Below are positions 5,251 through 5,277 of a DNA stretch of 5,277 nucleotides, piece by piece. Position numbers and translations under genes: made by a program. The notes under the pieces were generated by a model. That model saw nothing but the letters and a program-made list of their open reading frames with translations. It was not told the DNA's origin and made no database searches. The stretch covers positions 1 through 5,277 of the forward strand of contig DUEF01000074.1 in the NCBI GenBank assembly GCA_011176555.1, given 5' to 3'. The stretch's first letter is position 1, and each line of letters begins with the position of its first letter. This DNA is from Caldilineae bacterium. Its GTDB lineage: Bacteria > Chloroflexota > Anaerolineae > J102.

Positions 5251-5277
5251 AACAAGTTGGCGGCATGATGAAGGTCA

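Noticed and set aside
5265..5277. Plus-strand gene start (ATGATG) at the right edge
   Set aside because: Only 13 bases remain, with no Shine-Dalgarno sequence ahead of it; nothing supports it.

Overview
The window is a compact, GC-rich bacterial segment. Hand counts on sample 60-base lines give roughly 65-72% GC in the metabolic genes and about 50-60% in the 2453-3321 block. Every gene I can support lies on the minus strand, so transcription runs from high to low coordinates. The lineage is not provable from the sequence. The repeat styles (GATTGCG-type heptamers, CGACAT..ATGTCG palindromes) and the paired small RHH-like and HNH genes are things I associate with Chloroflexota (Anaerolineae-like) and cyanobacteria. 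Chloroflexota is my best guess, held weakly.

Region by region, in the direction of transcription: 5277-5109 is intergenic and contains a nested palindromic hairpin (5197-5250) and a promoter whose -10 box sits six bases before the tilS start codon. At 5108-3606 is tilS, the tRNA(Ile)-lysidine synthetase. Its last dozen codons are made of a heptamer tandem repeat. A 70-residue unknown ORF (3606-3394) follows with a one-base TAATG overlap. A 72-base gap then carries a second promoter with a perfect TATAAT. Downstream is a four-gene run with no gaps: a ribbon-helix-helix-like small protein (3321-2890), an HNH endonuclease family protein (2893-2453), an RlmI-type 23S rRNA m5C methyltransferase (2456-1281) and an MFS transporter (1296-106). 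The first two junctions are ATGA overlaps and the third is a 16-base overlap. At the left edge, after a short repeat-like spacer, another minus-strand gene probably begins (63 to beyond 1).

Functionally, two genes serve the translation apparatus (TilS on tRNA, RlmI on 23S rRNA), one is a membrane transporter, and two form a small nuclease-associated module of unknown role. That module has lower GC than its neighbours, brings the only strong promoter of the run, and places rlmI and the transporter under it. I see no CRISPR array, tRNA, rRNA, transposase or clear rho-independent terminator. The RHH-like/HNH pair is the nearest thing to an uncharacterised system. I recall the pairing from other genomes, so the architecture itself is probably not new.
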